Positions 1-8,303 of a DNA stretch of 64,000 bases are shown piece by piece. Source of the DNA: Roseimicrobium sp. ORNL1 (GTDB taxonomy: Bacteria; Verrucomicrobiota; Verrucomicrobiia; Verrucomicrobiales; Verrucomicrobiaceae). The notes beneath the pieces are model-generated. The model saw nothing but the letters and a program-made list of their open reading frames with translations. It made no database searches and was not told the origin of the DNA. The stretch is taken from the NCBI RefSeq assembly GCF_011044495.1, contig NZ_CP049143.1, forward strand, positions 3,348,001-3,412,000. Direction: 5' to 3'. The position numbers and the translations under genes are program-made. How positions within the stretch are numbered: position 1 is the first letter of the stretch; the number at the start of each line of letters is the position of its first letter.

Positions 1-894
1 CTTGCCGGTATCAACAGCCTGCAACTCGGTGATCAGGAAATCCAGTACGCGCTCACTTCGGAGGGGGCCATCCCGCTCTCCGGCTACAGCAATGCCAGCG
101 GCCCCTACGGCGCCGCGCTCAATGCCGATGGCAGCTACAAGACCAACTTGCAGGGCAAGCGGCTCAAGGCCTTCAACGACATCACCAACTACACCTACCA
201 GCATCTGCTCGAAGATGACCATGCGCATGTGGTGAAGCGCGCCCAGGCAAACGAGGGACTCATCGGTGCGGCCTTCACCGAGGCTGCGGCAAGTGGTGTG
301 GACTTCGACACCATCTTCACCAATGCCCAGACGAATCTCGGTGATCAGCTCAAGACCATTGCCAAACTCATTGCAGGCAGAAACAGCCTGGGCAACCGCC
401 GGCAGATCTTCTTCGCGAGCATCGGTGGATTTGACACGCACCAGGACCAGCTCGATGCGCAGGTGAATCTCCTCGGCGAATTGAGCGGCGGTTTGAAGGC
501 CTTCAGCGACACACTCATCGCCCTTGGGGTGAATGACAGCGTGCTGACGGTGACGCATTCTGACTTCACGCGCACTCTCACGCCGAATGGCCAGGATCCG
601 AACACGGCGGGCTCTGACCACGGCTGGGGTGGTCATCAACTGGTGCTGGGTGGGCCGGTGAATGGGGGACAGGTGTATGGCGCTTTCCCCAGCTTGAAGC
701 TCGGTCAGGATCTGGACGCGGGCTCCAGCAATCGCGGCCGCTGGATTCCGACGACCGCTGTGGATCAATATGCCTCCGTGGCGGCACGCTGGCTGGGCGT
801 GAGCCAGGGAAACCTGAGTTCCATTTTCCCCAACCTGGCGCGCTTCAATGATCCCTTCGGTGGCAGTGCAAATCTGGGATACGTGACCGTATGA
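1..894 (+). CDS. DUF1501 family protein, 3'-terminal part
   Basis: The reading frame is open to the left edge, so only the last 297 codons are present. The visible part has the DUF1501 signatures: a segment reading FFASIGGFDTHQDQ, then HSDFTRT followed by SDHGWGGHQLVLGG, which corresponds to the EFGRT...DHH core of the family. DUF1501 proteins are related to the alkaline phosphatase/sulfatase fold and usually carry a Tat signal at the missing N-terminus. The catalytic role of the family is not established. The stop overlaps the next start (ATGA at 891-894), so the two genes are translationally coupled. In Verrucomicrobiota such genes often follow a DUF1800 gene, which would lie outside the window. 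Confidence 0.85.
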   Translation, partial: LAGINSLQLGDQEIQYALTSEGAIPLSGYSNASGPYGAALNADGSYKTNLQGKRLKAFNDITNYTYQHLLEDDHAHVVKRAQANEGLIGAAFTEAAASGVDFDTIFTNAQTNLGDQLKTIAKLIAGRNSLGNRRQIFFASIGGFDTHQDQLDAQVNLLGELSGGLKAFSDTLIALGVNDSVLTVTHSDFTRTLTPNGQDPNTAGSDHGWGGHQLVLGGPVNGGQVYGAFPSLKLGQDLDAGSSNRGRWIPTTAVDQYASVAARWLGVSQGNLSSIFPNLARFNDPFGGSANLGYVTV

Positions 895-1535
895 GCCGGC
901 ACTCATCCCCCGCAGGATCCAAAGAGTACGGCGGCATCCCCGGCAGTGTGTTGATCCTTTCAGGCACCTTGCTCGTCGTGACCGCCGGACTCTTTTGGGT
1001 AAGTGGAGCAAGGCGCACCGTGCCTCCTGCTGGGGCGCAGGCAGGCACGGTGACGCCATCTCCTCCGGCCAAGGCACCTTCCACCATTTCGCCGAGGGCC
1101 AAGGCTGCGGAGGATTCGGGCAGGGCGCGGGTACTGTTGCCTGATGGCAACGGCGCCCTCGTGCCTCCTGAGCTCGTGGACGTCACTCGTGAGTTGAATG
1201 CTCCCCAGTCGAACATCGAGCGCGACTTCGAGATTCTCGACATCGTGCTGGATGCTTTTCGCAAGTCCAACGGCGGCGCCAACCCGCAAGGTGGCGAGAA
1301 CGATGAAATTGTGGCCCATTTGAGCGGTCAGAAGGGAACCAAGTTCGCGGTCTTGCCCCCGAATCTCCCTTTCATTGATCCGCAAGGCAGGCTGCTTGAT
1401 CGCTGGGGTACGCCGTTTCATTTTCATCCCGTGAGCAGCAATACTCTGGAGATTCGCTCCGCAGGTCCGGATCACAAGCTTTGGACGGCAGATGACGTGT
1501 CGCTCGGAGAGGAGGGTGCCCCCGAGGCGGAGTAA
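891..1535 (+). CDS. Membrane-anchored protein with a GspG-like C-terminus
   Basis: This 214-residue protein has one hydrophobic segment at about residues 19-38 and a Pro/Ala-rich spacer. The C-terminal part contains DPQGRLLDRWGTPFHFHP and then AGPDHKLWTADDVS. Those two motifs match the end of type II pseudopilins (GspG), where DPWGxPY and GPDGxxxTxDDI form the calcium-binding C-terminal loop. The prepilin cleavage motif expected at the N-terminus is not obvious, so it is better called GspG-like than a true pseudopilin. It is coupled by a 4-base overlap to the DUF1501 gene, suggesting the pair acts together at the envelope. The start is fixed by the ATGA overlap. Confidence 0.7.
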   Translation: MSRHSSPAGSKEYGGIPGSVLILSGTLLVVTAGLFWVSGARRTVPPAGAQAGTVTPSPPAKAPSTISPRAKAAEDSGRARVLLPDGNGALVPPELVDVTRELNAPQSNIERDFEILDIVLDAFRKSNGGANPQGGENDEIVAHLSGQKGTKFAVLPPNLPFIDPQGRLLDRWGTPFHFHPVSSNTLEIRSAGPDHKLWTADDVSLGEEGAPEAE

Positions 1536-1806
1536 GAGCCTTCCCGACGCTGCCTCTAAGGGGCGCCGGGTGAATCCACTCCCATCCATTCCTGATATAC
1601 CGCGGCGCCTGCCTCTGCCGCGTACGGAGCCCATTGGTTTCCAGCACGAAACGGGCCGCAAATGACAAGACGATGCGGTCAGCATTTTGCGCGCCAATCT
1701 AAATTAAATGCTTAAGGGTTCACGTTATGCTTACTGAGGAAATTTCGAAACGCTACTGGACAGGCTAGGTAATGCATTTAGCCTGCTGCTGCCCCCAAGC
1801 AGTGCC

Positions 1807-4404
1807 ATGAATGCGATGGAAAACCAGCGTTTGTCTGGAGGGGCAACTTCGGAGTCGGAGTCGCAAAAATCGCCTGTTCCCGCCACAAGCACTGCGGTTG
1901 AACTTCCCCTGCCGGAGGAGTTGTCCCGGCTCCTTCCGGATGGTGAGTACCTCTTGGAAAGTTTCATCGGTCAGGGTGGGATGGGGGCTGTGTATCGCGG
2001 GGTGCAGATGCCCTTGAAACGGCCCGTGGCCGTGAAGATCCTCCAGCGCAGGCACGCCGGAGATGAGTTGCACTTTGAGGACAGGTTCCGTCAGGAAGCC
2101 TACGCCATGGCCACCCTGGTCCATCCGAATGTGGTGCAGGTGTATGACTGCGGCGATGCGGGTGAGGAGTTTCTCTTCATCAGCATGGAGCTGGTGGAGG
2201 GTGGAGACCTCAGCCAGGCCATGAGTCATGGTCATCACCTGGCGCTGGCCTCGGCGTTGCAGCTTCTGGTTCCCATTTGCGAGGGCCTGCAGGCCGCGCA
2301 TGAGCACGGGTTGGTGCATCGCGACATCAAGCCGGCAAACATTCTGCTGACCCCCGATTCAAAGCCGAAGGTCGCGGACTTCGGTCTCGCCAAGCGCTTC
2401 GATGCGCAGACCACCTTTGTCACACAAGGGGGGCTGGGCATGGGAACGCCGGACTATGCGGCGCCAGAGCAGTATGAGGAGTCGGCCAATCTCGATCATC
2501 GCGTGGATATCTATTCGCTCGGCGTCATGTTTTACCAGATGCTCACCGGGCATCTCCCAAGAGGCATCTTCAAGCAGGCTTCGCGTCTCGTGCGGGTGGA
2601 TCCGCGCATGGACACCGTGCTGCAGAAAGCGATGCAGCATGATCGTGCGGAGCGATATCAAAGCGTGGCGCAGATGAAGGTGGATTTGCAGCATATTCTT
2701 GCCACCTGGATGGCGCCGCCGCGTCCGCGCATGGTGGTGCAGACCGGAAAGGTCCACGTCGGCACAGGCATGTTGCCTGCGGCGACCGGTCGGGTCCAGA
2801 CAACGGCAGGGCGAGCTCCTACTGTAAACGGCAGCCGGGTACCCACGATGACGGGGAGGGTGCAGACGGTGGCGAAGCCCGTGGCTTCTCCTCCCACGAC
2901 CATCTTCCGCCATCGCCCATGCTGTCCGGCAACGTGTGCGGTAAAAAAGAGGGCTCGCGAGGCAATGCTCGCAGGCATGCTTATCCTGGTCGCGCTTGGA
3001 GGTGCGGCCACCATCGTTGCCACAAGGCATGTCAGCCCAACTGTTTCCGCTGCCGTTGAGCCTGAGGCACCCAAGCACAAGAAGAACCCCCATGCACACT
3101 CCTCGGGACCGGCATCAGCGACCAGACAGGCATTGACCTCGACAAAGAGCGGCACCGCAGCTTCGGCAGGAGCGCTTCCTCCGTTACCGGTCCGTCCTTC
3201 CCTTCAAACGCTGGATCTGCTCGCGCTCACGGATCCTTCCAAGGACGATGTGCTGCCTCGTGGCCCCGCGCAGAAGAATGGATGGGTGCGTGAAGGAGCC
3301 ACCCTTGTCTATACCGGTAGCGGAAAGCCAGGCAAGGTGGTGGCTCCCGTGGCCCTGGAATGTCTCGACTATGAATTGGAAGTTCGAGCGGAGCGCCGCG
3401 AAGGCACTGCCAGCCTCCACGTCGATCTGCCGCTCTCTGCAGGGAGGATTCTACCAGTGGTGCTGAATGATCCCTCCCGCCAGCTCCTTAATGAGAAGCA
3501 GGGACCCGGATGGCTTCGCAATGCAACCCTCGTGCATGCTCTCATCCGGGTGGTGAGCAAGGCAGGGGAAACGGAAGACGACCGGCTGGTGGTCTATGAT
3601 GTGGCGGCCAAGACAGAAATCTTCAACTGGAAGGGACGCCTCGCCTCCATGGGGACGACAGGCGAGTCTCAGGCTGAGTTCGCCGGGAAACGTCTCACAT
3701 CCCTCTTCCTGCCGCGCGATTCGTATATCATTCGAATGTGGAAACTCACCATCTTCGAGGGGAAGGCGGTGCGACTCCGTGAGTCAGGCCCTTCTCCGCA
3801 AAACAATCCGTCAGTCGCGCAGAGGGCGCCGTCGTTTTCTGCATCATCCAGCTCCAGTTCTGGTGACAGTCCTTCCGAGGCCGTGCCACTAACCAAGACG
3901 GATGCACGTCTTGCGAAACTCGAATCCGGATTTCAACAGCGCCGCGAGTCCGATGCCCAGAAGCCTTTCGCCACCGCCATGGCCAACTTGAATGCCGGAT
4001 ATGTGCGCGCGCTTGCCTCTGCAAGAACGACGGCAGAGAAGCAGGGAAACCGGACGCATCTTCCTTTGTATGATGATGAAGCCACTCGCGCGAAGGCGGG
4101 CACTCCGCCTCCGCAGTCGGACGCGCCAGACACGCCGGAGCCCCTGGCAAAACTGCGCTCCACGTACCGTACTGAAATGGCGAAGTACGAGCTTGTCCGA
4201 AACAAGACGGACGCCGCACTCCACGACATTTACATCGGTGCGCTCGATGCCTACATCGAGGAACTCGCCAGGAGCAATGACGCCCGGGCGCGTGAGGTGA
4301 AGGAAGTGCGGCAGCAGATTGCCGCAAAGAAGCCGGTGGTCCCTGCTTCACCGGGTCCGCAGGATACAGGTGCCGGTGGCCGACCACTGGCACCGGCGCG
4401 CTGA
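1807..4404 (+). CDS. PknB-like Ser/Thr protein kinase with extracytoplasmic C-terminal region
   Basis: The 865-residue protein has a complete eukaryotic-like kinase domain at about residues 48-298. The glycine loop GQGGMG is at 55-60, the ATP lysine at 77 (PVAVKIL), HRDIKPAN at 171-178, DFG at 191-193 and the APE-like AAPEQ near 218-222, so it should be active. A Thr/Gly-rich juxtamembrane stretch with a loose repeat (TGRVQT) follows, then one membrane segment near 388-406. The outer part (about 470-640) resembles the concanavalin-like/DUF1080 fold seen on many planctomycete and verrucomicrobial kinases. A charged helical region follows, probably coiled coil. The ligand and substrates cannot be deduced. 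No kinase target or phosphatase gene is adjacent. Confidence 0.9.
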   Translation: MNAMENQRLSGGATSESESQKSPVPATSTAVELPLPEELSRLLPDGEYLLESFIGQGGMGAVYRGVQMPLKRPVAVKILQRRHAGDELHFEDRFRQEAYAMATLVHPNVVQVYDCGDAGEEFLFISMELVEGGDLSQAMSHGHHLALASALQLLVPICEGLQAAHEHGLVHRDIKPANILLTPDSKPKVADFGLAKRFDAQTTFVTQGGLGMGTPDYAAPEQYEESANLDHRVDIYSLGVMFYQMLTGHLPRGIFKQASRLVRVDPRMDTVLQKAMQHDRAERYQSVAQMKVDLQHILATWMAPPRPRMVVQTGKVHVGTGMLPAATGRVQTTAGRAPTVNGSRVPTMTGRVQTVAKPVASPPTTIFRHRPCCPATCAVKKRAREAMLAGMLILVALGGAATIVATRHVSPTVSAAVEPEAPKHKKNPHAHSSGPASATRQALTSTKSGTAASAGALPPLPVRPSLQTLDLLALTDPSKDDVLPRGPAQKNGWVREGATLVYTGSGKPGKVVAPVALECLDYELEVRAERREGTASLHVDLPLSAGRILPVVLNDPSRQLLNEKQGPGWLRNATLVHALIRVVSKAGETEDDRLVVYDVAAKTEIFNWKGRLASMGTTGESQAEFAGKRLTSLFLPRDSYIIRMWKLTIFEGKAVRLRESGPSPQNNPSVAQRAPSFSASSSSSSGDSPSEAVPLTKTDARLAKLESGFQQRRESDAQKPFATAMANLNAGYVRALASARTTAEKQGNRTHLPLYDDEATRAKAGTPPPQSDAPDTPEPLAKLRSTYRTEMAKYELVRNKTDAALHDIYIGALDAYIEELARSNDARAREVKEVRQQIAAKKPVVPASPGPQDTGAGGRPLAPAR

Positions 4405-4486
4405 CTCATTCGAGGTGCCGTGGAGAAACAGAGGAGGTGATTTTCTTTCTGGACATCCCGATGTTCGTGGCTAATTTGTTCGGCGA

Positions 4487-4552
4487 ATGATTTCAGCTTT
4501 CAACGCGCTGCTTCGGCCCAGCCTCCTCCTTCTCGGGGTGGCGACCCGATAA
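4487..4552 (+). CDS. Candidate leucine leader peptide for leuA
   Basis: A 21-codon reading frame starts at ATG 4487 and ends at TAA 4552. It encodes MISAFNALLRPSLLLLGVAT plus a final Arg. Six of the 21 codons are Leu, four of them consecutive (CTC CTC CTT CTC at 4523-4534). Leucine runs in a short ORF directly upstream of a leucine-biosynthesis gene are the classic sign of attenuation, where ribosome stalling at Leu codons senses charged tRNA-Leu. It lies 114 bases before the likely leuA start and is followed by inverted repeats. Its ATG overlaps the stop of a still shorter frame at 4461-4490. An AGGAGGTGA stretch at 4432-4440 is too far upstream to be its ribosome binding site. Confidence 0.6.
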   Translation: MISAFNALLRPSLLLLGVATR

Positions 4553-4572
4553 TTTTCCCTCCAGCCCGTTGG

Positions 4573-4590
4573 GGGCGGCACGAACCGCCC
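4573..4590 (+). promoter_or_regulatory. GC-rich hairpin between leucine leader and leuA
   Basis: GGGCGG at 4573-4578 and CCGCCC at 4585-4590 form a perfect six-pair all-GC stem with a CACGAA loop. It lies 20 bases after the leader stop codon. A smaller stem overlaps the end of the leader (CGGG at 4534-4537 with CCCG at 4545-4548) and is followed by ATAATTTT. No long U-run follows the larger stem, so it may act on translation initiation or as part of an alternative pairing, not as a simple terminator. Confidence 0.45.
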
Positions 4591-4666
4591 GATGCTTTCC
4601 GAAGCTGAGATGCCTTTGACAAAGGCCCGCTTCAACTCTCTGATCACCTTTCGCCATCATCATTCA

Positions 4667-6328
4667 ATGTCCTTTTCACCCACCCAGAAATACCGTCCAT
4701 TTCCCTCGATCGATCTGCCCAACCGTCAATGGCCCGCCCGTGTACTCACGCAGGCCCCCATCTGGTGCAGTGTGGATCTCCGTGATGGCAACCAGGCGCT
4801 GGCCGTGCCCATGAATGTCTCCCAAAAGCTGGAGATGTTCGAAGCGCTGGTGAAGTGCGGTTTCAAGGAGATTGAAGTGGGCTTCCCCTCAGCCTCGAAC
4901 ACCGAGTTCGCCTTCAATCGTCGATTGATCGAAGACGGCCGCATCCCGGACGACGTCACCATCCAGTGTCTGGTGCAGGCCCGTGAGGATCTGATCGAGA
5001 AGACGGTGCAGTCCCTGATGGGCGCGAAGAGCGTGATCATCCACCTGTACAACTCCACCTCGCCGGCGCAGCGCCGCTATGTCTTCGGCATGGAGAAGGC
5101 GGACATCGTGAAAGTGGCGGTGCGTGGTGCGCAGTGGATCAAGGATCGCATCCAGCGACTGGAGGACAACGGCACCAAGGTGATGCTGCAGTATTCGCCG
5201 GAAAGCTTCAGCGCCACGGAGGTGGAGTTCGCCAAGGAGGTGAGCGAAGCCGTGATGGATGTCTGGCAGCCCACGCCGGAACGGAAGATGATCCTGAATC
5301 TGCCCGACACCGTGGAGGTCGCGGGACCCAATGTGTATGCGGATCAGATCGAATGGATGTGCCGCAACATCAAGAATCGCGAGAGCCTGATCATCAGCCT
5401 GCACACGCACAATGACCGTGGCACCGGCACGGCTGCCACGGAAATGGGCTTGCTGGCCGGCGCGGATCGCGTGGAAGGCACCCTCTTCGGCAATGGAGAG
5501 CGCACAGGAAATCTGGACATCGTGCAGGTGGCGATGAACCTGTACATGCACGGCATTGATCCGAAGCTGGACTTCTCTGATCTGAATGCCTTGCGTGAAG
5601 TGTATGAGCGCTGCACTGGCATGACCGTGCCGCCGCGCCATCCTTACTCAGGTGAGTTGGTTTTCACTGCCTTCAGCGGTTCCCACCAAGACGCCATCAA
5701 GAAAGGTCTGACGGCTTACGAGGGACATCAGGGCGCGTGGGATGTGCCATACCTGACCATCGATCCCCAGGACATCGGCCGCGAATATCGCGAGGTCATT
5801 CGCGTGAACAGCCAGAGCGGCAAGGGTGGCGTGGCCTACCTGTTGGAGAGTGAGTTCGGCATCGAACTGCCCAAGGAACTGCAGCGCGAGTTCGGCCCGA
5901 TTGCCAACGACGCGGTGGATGCCCTCGGTCGCGAGGTGAGCGCTGCGGAACTGAAGGCGATGTTCTGGAAGGAGTACATCGAGCGCAGCCAGCCCTTTGA
6001 GCTGAAGCATTTCCACGCGGACGGCACCACCGGCGTCTTCCGTTGCCGCGCCAGCCTTTATGAGGACGGCAAGGAGATCCAGGTGACGGGCGAGGGGAAT
6101 GGCCCCATTGCCGCCTTTGTAAACGCCATGGTCTCCCATGGGGTGCCATCCTTTGAAGTGGCGAACTACCGCGAGCAATCCCTTGGCTCCGGCAGCGAGG
6201 CCAATGCGCTCTCGTTTATCCAGATCAAGCGCTCTGATGGTAAAACCTGCTGGGGAGCCGGTGTCGATACCAACATCGAGCTGGCCTCCATCAAGGCCGT
6301 GGTCAGCGCCGTGAACCGGGCTCTATAG
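4667..6328 (+). CDS. leuA: 2-isopropylmalate synthase
   Basis: This enzyme condenses acetyl-CoA with 2-oxoisovalerate, the first committed step of leucine synthesis in the cytoplasm. The 553-residue product begins MSFSPTQKYR and has the signature WCSVDLRDGNQAL near residues 33-45, with the catalytic Arg39 and metal Asp40. HTHNDRGTGTAA supplies the metal-binding histidines, and GNGERTGN follows. The C-terminal 120 residues form the leucine-sensing regulatory domain of the LeuA2 type. An in-frame ATG at 4592 would add 25 residues rich in Arg and His that look non-coding, so 4667 is preferred. The gene stands alone, and the leader peptide upstream suggests attenuation by leucine supply. Confidence 0.95.
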   Translation: MSFSPTQKYRPFPSIDLPNRQWPARVLTQAPIWCSVDLRDGNQALAVPMNVSQKLEMFEALVKCGFKEIEVGFPSASNTEFAFNRRLIEDGRIPDDVTIQCLVQAREDLIEKTVQSLMGAKSVIIHLYNSTSPAQRRYVFGMEKADIVKVAVRGAQWIKDRIQRLEDNGTKVMLQYSPESFSATEVEFAKEVSEAVMDVWQPTPERKMILNLPDTVEVAGPNVYADQIEWMCRNIKNRESLIISLHTHNDRGTGTAATEMGLLAGADRVEGTLFGNGERTGNLDIVQVAMNLYMHGIDPKLDFSDLNALREVYERCTGMTVPPRHPYSGELVFTAFSGSHQDAIKKGLTAYEGHQGAWDVPYLTIDPQDIGREYREVIRVNSQSGKGGVAYLLESEFGIELPKELQREFGPIANDAVDALGREVSAAELKAMFWKEYIERSQPFELKHFHADGTTGVFRCRASLYEDGKEIQVTGEGNGPIAAFVNAMVSHGVPSFEVANYREQSLGSGSEANALSFIQIKRSDGKTCWGAGVDTNIELASIKAVVSAVNRAL

Positions 6329-6732
6329 CCCCAGGGATAGTTTTGGCCGTATGCGCGGACCGGGAGCACTGGTGGTAGTTAGTGCTTCCGGGGATCCGTG
6401 TGCGGTTAGCGGGCAGGGCGTTGGGGGTTTCGTTCATGACGTAACCCGCACGCTTGGTGATTGAACTGTAGTATCGGAGTCTATCAGCCTGGGGAAGCAG
6501 AGGATTTTCCTTCCGCTTCCCCAGTGCGGCCTATCGCGGCTTATGTGACCGACTTGCCCGCCCCCGGGTTCTTCAGCTGGGCTGCCGCGACGGGCGGGCA
6601 CTCGGATAAGCGGCCACAGGCACAAGCAAGGAGGCACCATCGGTGCCATCCCTGTGCGGGTGTTGTGTTATACACCCTCAGCAGTAGTCAATCCGAGCTG
6701 GGAATCCTTGACCGCTCGACGTCCTTTTTCGA
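6329..6732. other. Convergent intergenic gap with several strong inverted repeats
   Basis: No convincing gene lies here. The flanking genes point toward each other. Four stems are visible: CGCGGA 6354-6359 plus CCGGGAGCACT 6360-6370 pairing with AGTGCTTCCGG 6381-6391 and TCCGTG 6395-6400 (17 pairs, a three-base bulge); CTGGGGAAGC 6489-6498 with GCTTCCCCAG 6515-6524; TGCCCGCCC 6555-6563 with GGGCGGGCA 6592-6600; and GGCACC/GGTGCC just after 6630. The first may end the leuA transcript, although no U-run follows. The amount of structure suggests a possible structured RNA, but it matches no RNA family I could recognise (tmRNA, SRP, RNase P and 6S were considered). Confidence 0.45.
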
Positions 6733-7671
6733 TCACTTCGCCCGGGAGGCTTTGAGCGCCTGTGATTTGGCCGTGTTGGCCTTCTCCCGCAGTCGTATGA
6801 TTTCGTCACGCAGGTTGGTAACTTGAAGACCAGCCGCAGCAGCCTTCTGCTCAGCCGCGTTTGCTTCCTGAAGAAGATTGTAGCTTGGGCGACCAGCCAC
6901 CTTGGCACTCCCGGCCTGACCCTGGAGGTAGGCGGCGCGGTTGCGCCACTGGGACCATGCTGCTTCGGCAGTCCTGAGTTTCGCAGTGGAGTCCGCAACT
7001 TCCTGTTCAAGCGAGGCCGCGGATGCGTTGAGGGCATCGAGGCTTGGGTTCGCTGTTGCAGACGGCTTGTTGGTTTTGGAAGAGCTTGACGCCTTGGTGG
7101 TGGAGGCGGAAGTGCTCAGCGGTGTGGCTGCGCCTACCGCGGGCTCTGAAGAACTCAAGAATGGCTCCATGCCGATACGGAACCGGTCTTTGAGATCCGG
7201 GGGTAGTTCCTCTACACGAAGCTTCGCGACGCCCTCGCTGTGGGCCAGCGTGATCTCCGTATCGGTCACCTTCTGGATTCTCACTTCCTTGAGGATTTGA
7301 CCATTGCGGAAGGGCACATCAGCCCACTGCATGCCCACGGACTTGGAACGGACATCACTCACTGTATCCCGGAACGCTTTCAGATATTCCTCTTTCCGTC
7401 CCTCAAGGGCGAGCACCGAGTCGGCCAGCGATTTCTTCTGGGCTTCAAGAGTTTGGTAGGCCGCCACAAGTTCATTGAGCCTTTCAGCCTCGGTAAGGCC
7501 GCCATCCCCTGAGCTGTCCGGAGCGAGCTCTTCTTCCAGGCTTTTCAGCTCGGCCTGCGCTTCAGCCAGCTCGTGCTGGGCAGTGTCTATTTTCGAGAAG
7601 TAGCCGGTGAAACTGGCAAAGCCCCCGATGAACAAAGCGACAACTAAAAGGCCCCAAATTTTCAGGTCCAT
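6733..7671 (-). CDS. Membrane-anchored coiled-coil protein (copy 1 of a duplicated module)
   Basis: The 312-residue protein has an N-terminal membrane segment (residues 5-25, IWGLLVVALFIGG). A long Glu/Ala/Lys coiled coil follows to about residue 110. A small globular motif, VRIQKVTDTEITLAHSEGVA then KLRVEELPPDLKDRF, is at roughly 128-165. A Ser/Thr/Lys linker and a second coiled coil, with the motif GRPSY, end the protein. The globular motif resembles short beta modules common in verrucomicrobial and planctomycete envelope proteins. It lies 24 bases after a lipoprotein gene on the same strand. The same two-gene arrangement occurs again at 30316-31589. The function is unknown; an envelope scaffold is my inference. 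Confidence 0.75.
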   Translation of the reverse strand: MDLKIWGLLVVALFIGGFASFTGYFSKIDTAQHELAEAQAELKSLEEELAPDSSGDGGLTEAERLNELVAAYQTLEAQKKSLADSVLALEGRKEEYLKAFRDTVSDVRSKSVGMQWADVPFRNGQILKEVRIQKVTDTEITLAHSEGVAKLRVEELPPDLKDRFRIGMEPFLSSSEPAVGAATPLSTSASTTKASSSSKTNKPSATANPSLDALNASAASLEQEVADSTAKLRTAEAAWSQWRNRAAYLQGQAGSAKVAGRPSYNLLQEANAAEQKAAAAGLQVTNLRDEIIRLREKANTAKSQALKASRAK

Positions 7672-7695
7672 AACGGTTTAAAAATGAGTTGGAGA

Positions 7696-8034
7696 TTAAA
7701 GATTCTTGACCCGATAAGCGGTGCCTTCTTTTTCCAAGGCCACCAAGTCGGCTTCGAGGGTAGTTTTGCGTTCTTGAAGCATGGACACGTCACTTTCGAG
7801 TGTCGCGATACCTGCCTGCACAGCTTTGGCACCTTTACGGGCGAGGGGATGCTTCTTGGGATTCTGGGCGGCTGGGCTGGATTCCTTGACTGCCTCCAGC
7901 TCTTCAATCTTTTGCCGAACTTCCTTGGTCTTGGCGGCAAGTCTTTCCTGCTCCTGACAGCTCGTCAGGCTAAGCATGGAACCCGCGCAAAACAGAAAAA
8001 TGAAGGCGCGTGTTAGGAATCTTGAATGGGCCAT
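7696..8034 (-). CDS. Small coiled-coil lipoprotein (copy 1 of a duplicated module)
   Basis: The 112-residue protein has a signal peptide with lipobox LTSC (Cys26), so it should be lipid-anchored. After SCQEQERLAAKT it is almost entirely charged and helical, predicting a coiled coil. The paralogue at 30316 shares the SCQExxRLxAxT segment right after the lipid anchor. The gene immediately precedes the coiled-coil membrane protein at 7671, and the two helices could pair with each other. An AT-rich stretch containing GATATAAC lies just upstream of the start, preceded by GGAGG 12 bases from the ATG. Confidence 0.75.
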   Translation of the reverse strand: MAHSRFLTRAFIFLFCAGSMLSLTSCQEQERLAAKTKEVRQKIEELEAVKESSPAAQNPKKHPLARKGAKAVQAGIATLESDVSMLQERKTTLEADLVALEKEGTAYRVKNL

Positions 8035-8230
8035 ATAGGGTTATATCCTCCATTCCCCTCCATCTGGCAATCGGGCGATTTAATTTTTTTCAACGCTATT
8101 GAAATCGCGTGACCTTTCTAGTTGAAGGTTCACAGCCAGAGTGCAACGCATATTTTTGCCACATGCATACGGGGAACAGAGCCCGACGGATGTGCGCCCC
8201 ATGACCTACGTGGACCCTAGTCCTGGGGGT

Positions 8231-8270
8231 AAAACGTTCAGAGGCGTCTCGCGAGAGGTTCGCGAGACGC
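8231..8270 (-). terminator. Terminator-like hairpin after the E2 gene
   Basis: A perfect ten-pair stem is formed by GCGTCTCGCG at 8244-8253 and CGCGAGACGC at 8261-8270, with a seven-base loop. Read on the minus strand, it follows the E2 stop by about 34 bases. A TTTT run follows nine bases beyond the stem (AAAA at 8231-8234 on the plus strand). This is consistent with a factor-independent terminator with an offset U-run. Confidence 0.6.
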
Positions 8271-8303
8271 AGGAGACCTGTGGTTTGAGGCAGAGGGCGG
8301 CGA

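Noticed and set aside
4461-4490. Nine-codon frame overlapping the leader start
   Set aside because: No amino-acid bias and no ribosome binding site at a proper distance; kept only as a remark under the leader.
4534-4560. T-box antiterminator (GGGGTGGCGACCC resembles the T-box core)
   Set aside because: The upstream leader is far too short for a T-box stem I and specifier loop, and the core does not match the bulge UGGNACC.
6461-6826. 121-codon plus-strand frame in the gap after leuA
   Set aside because: It runs through the hairpins, overlaps the coiled-coil gene, and has no protein-like pattern.
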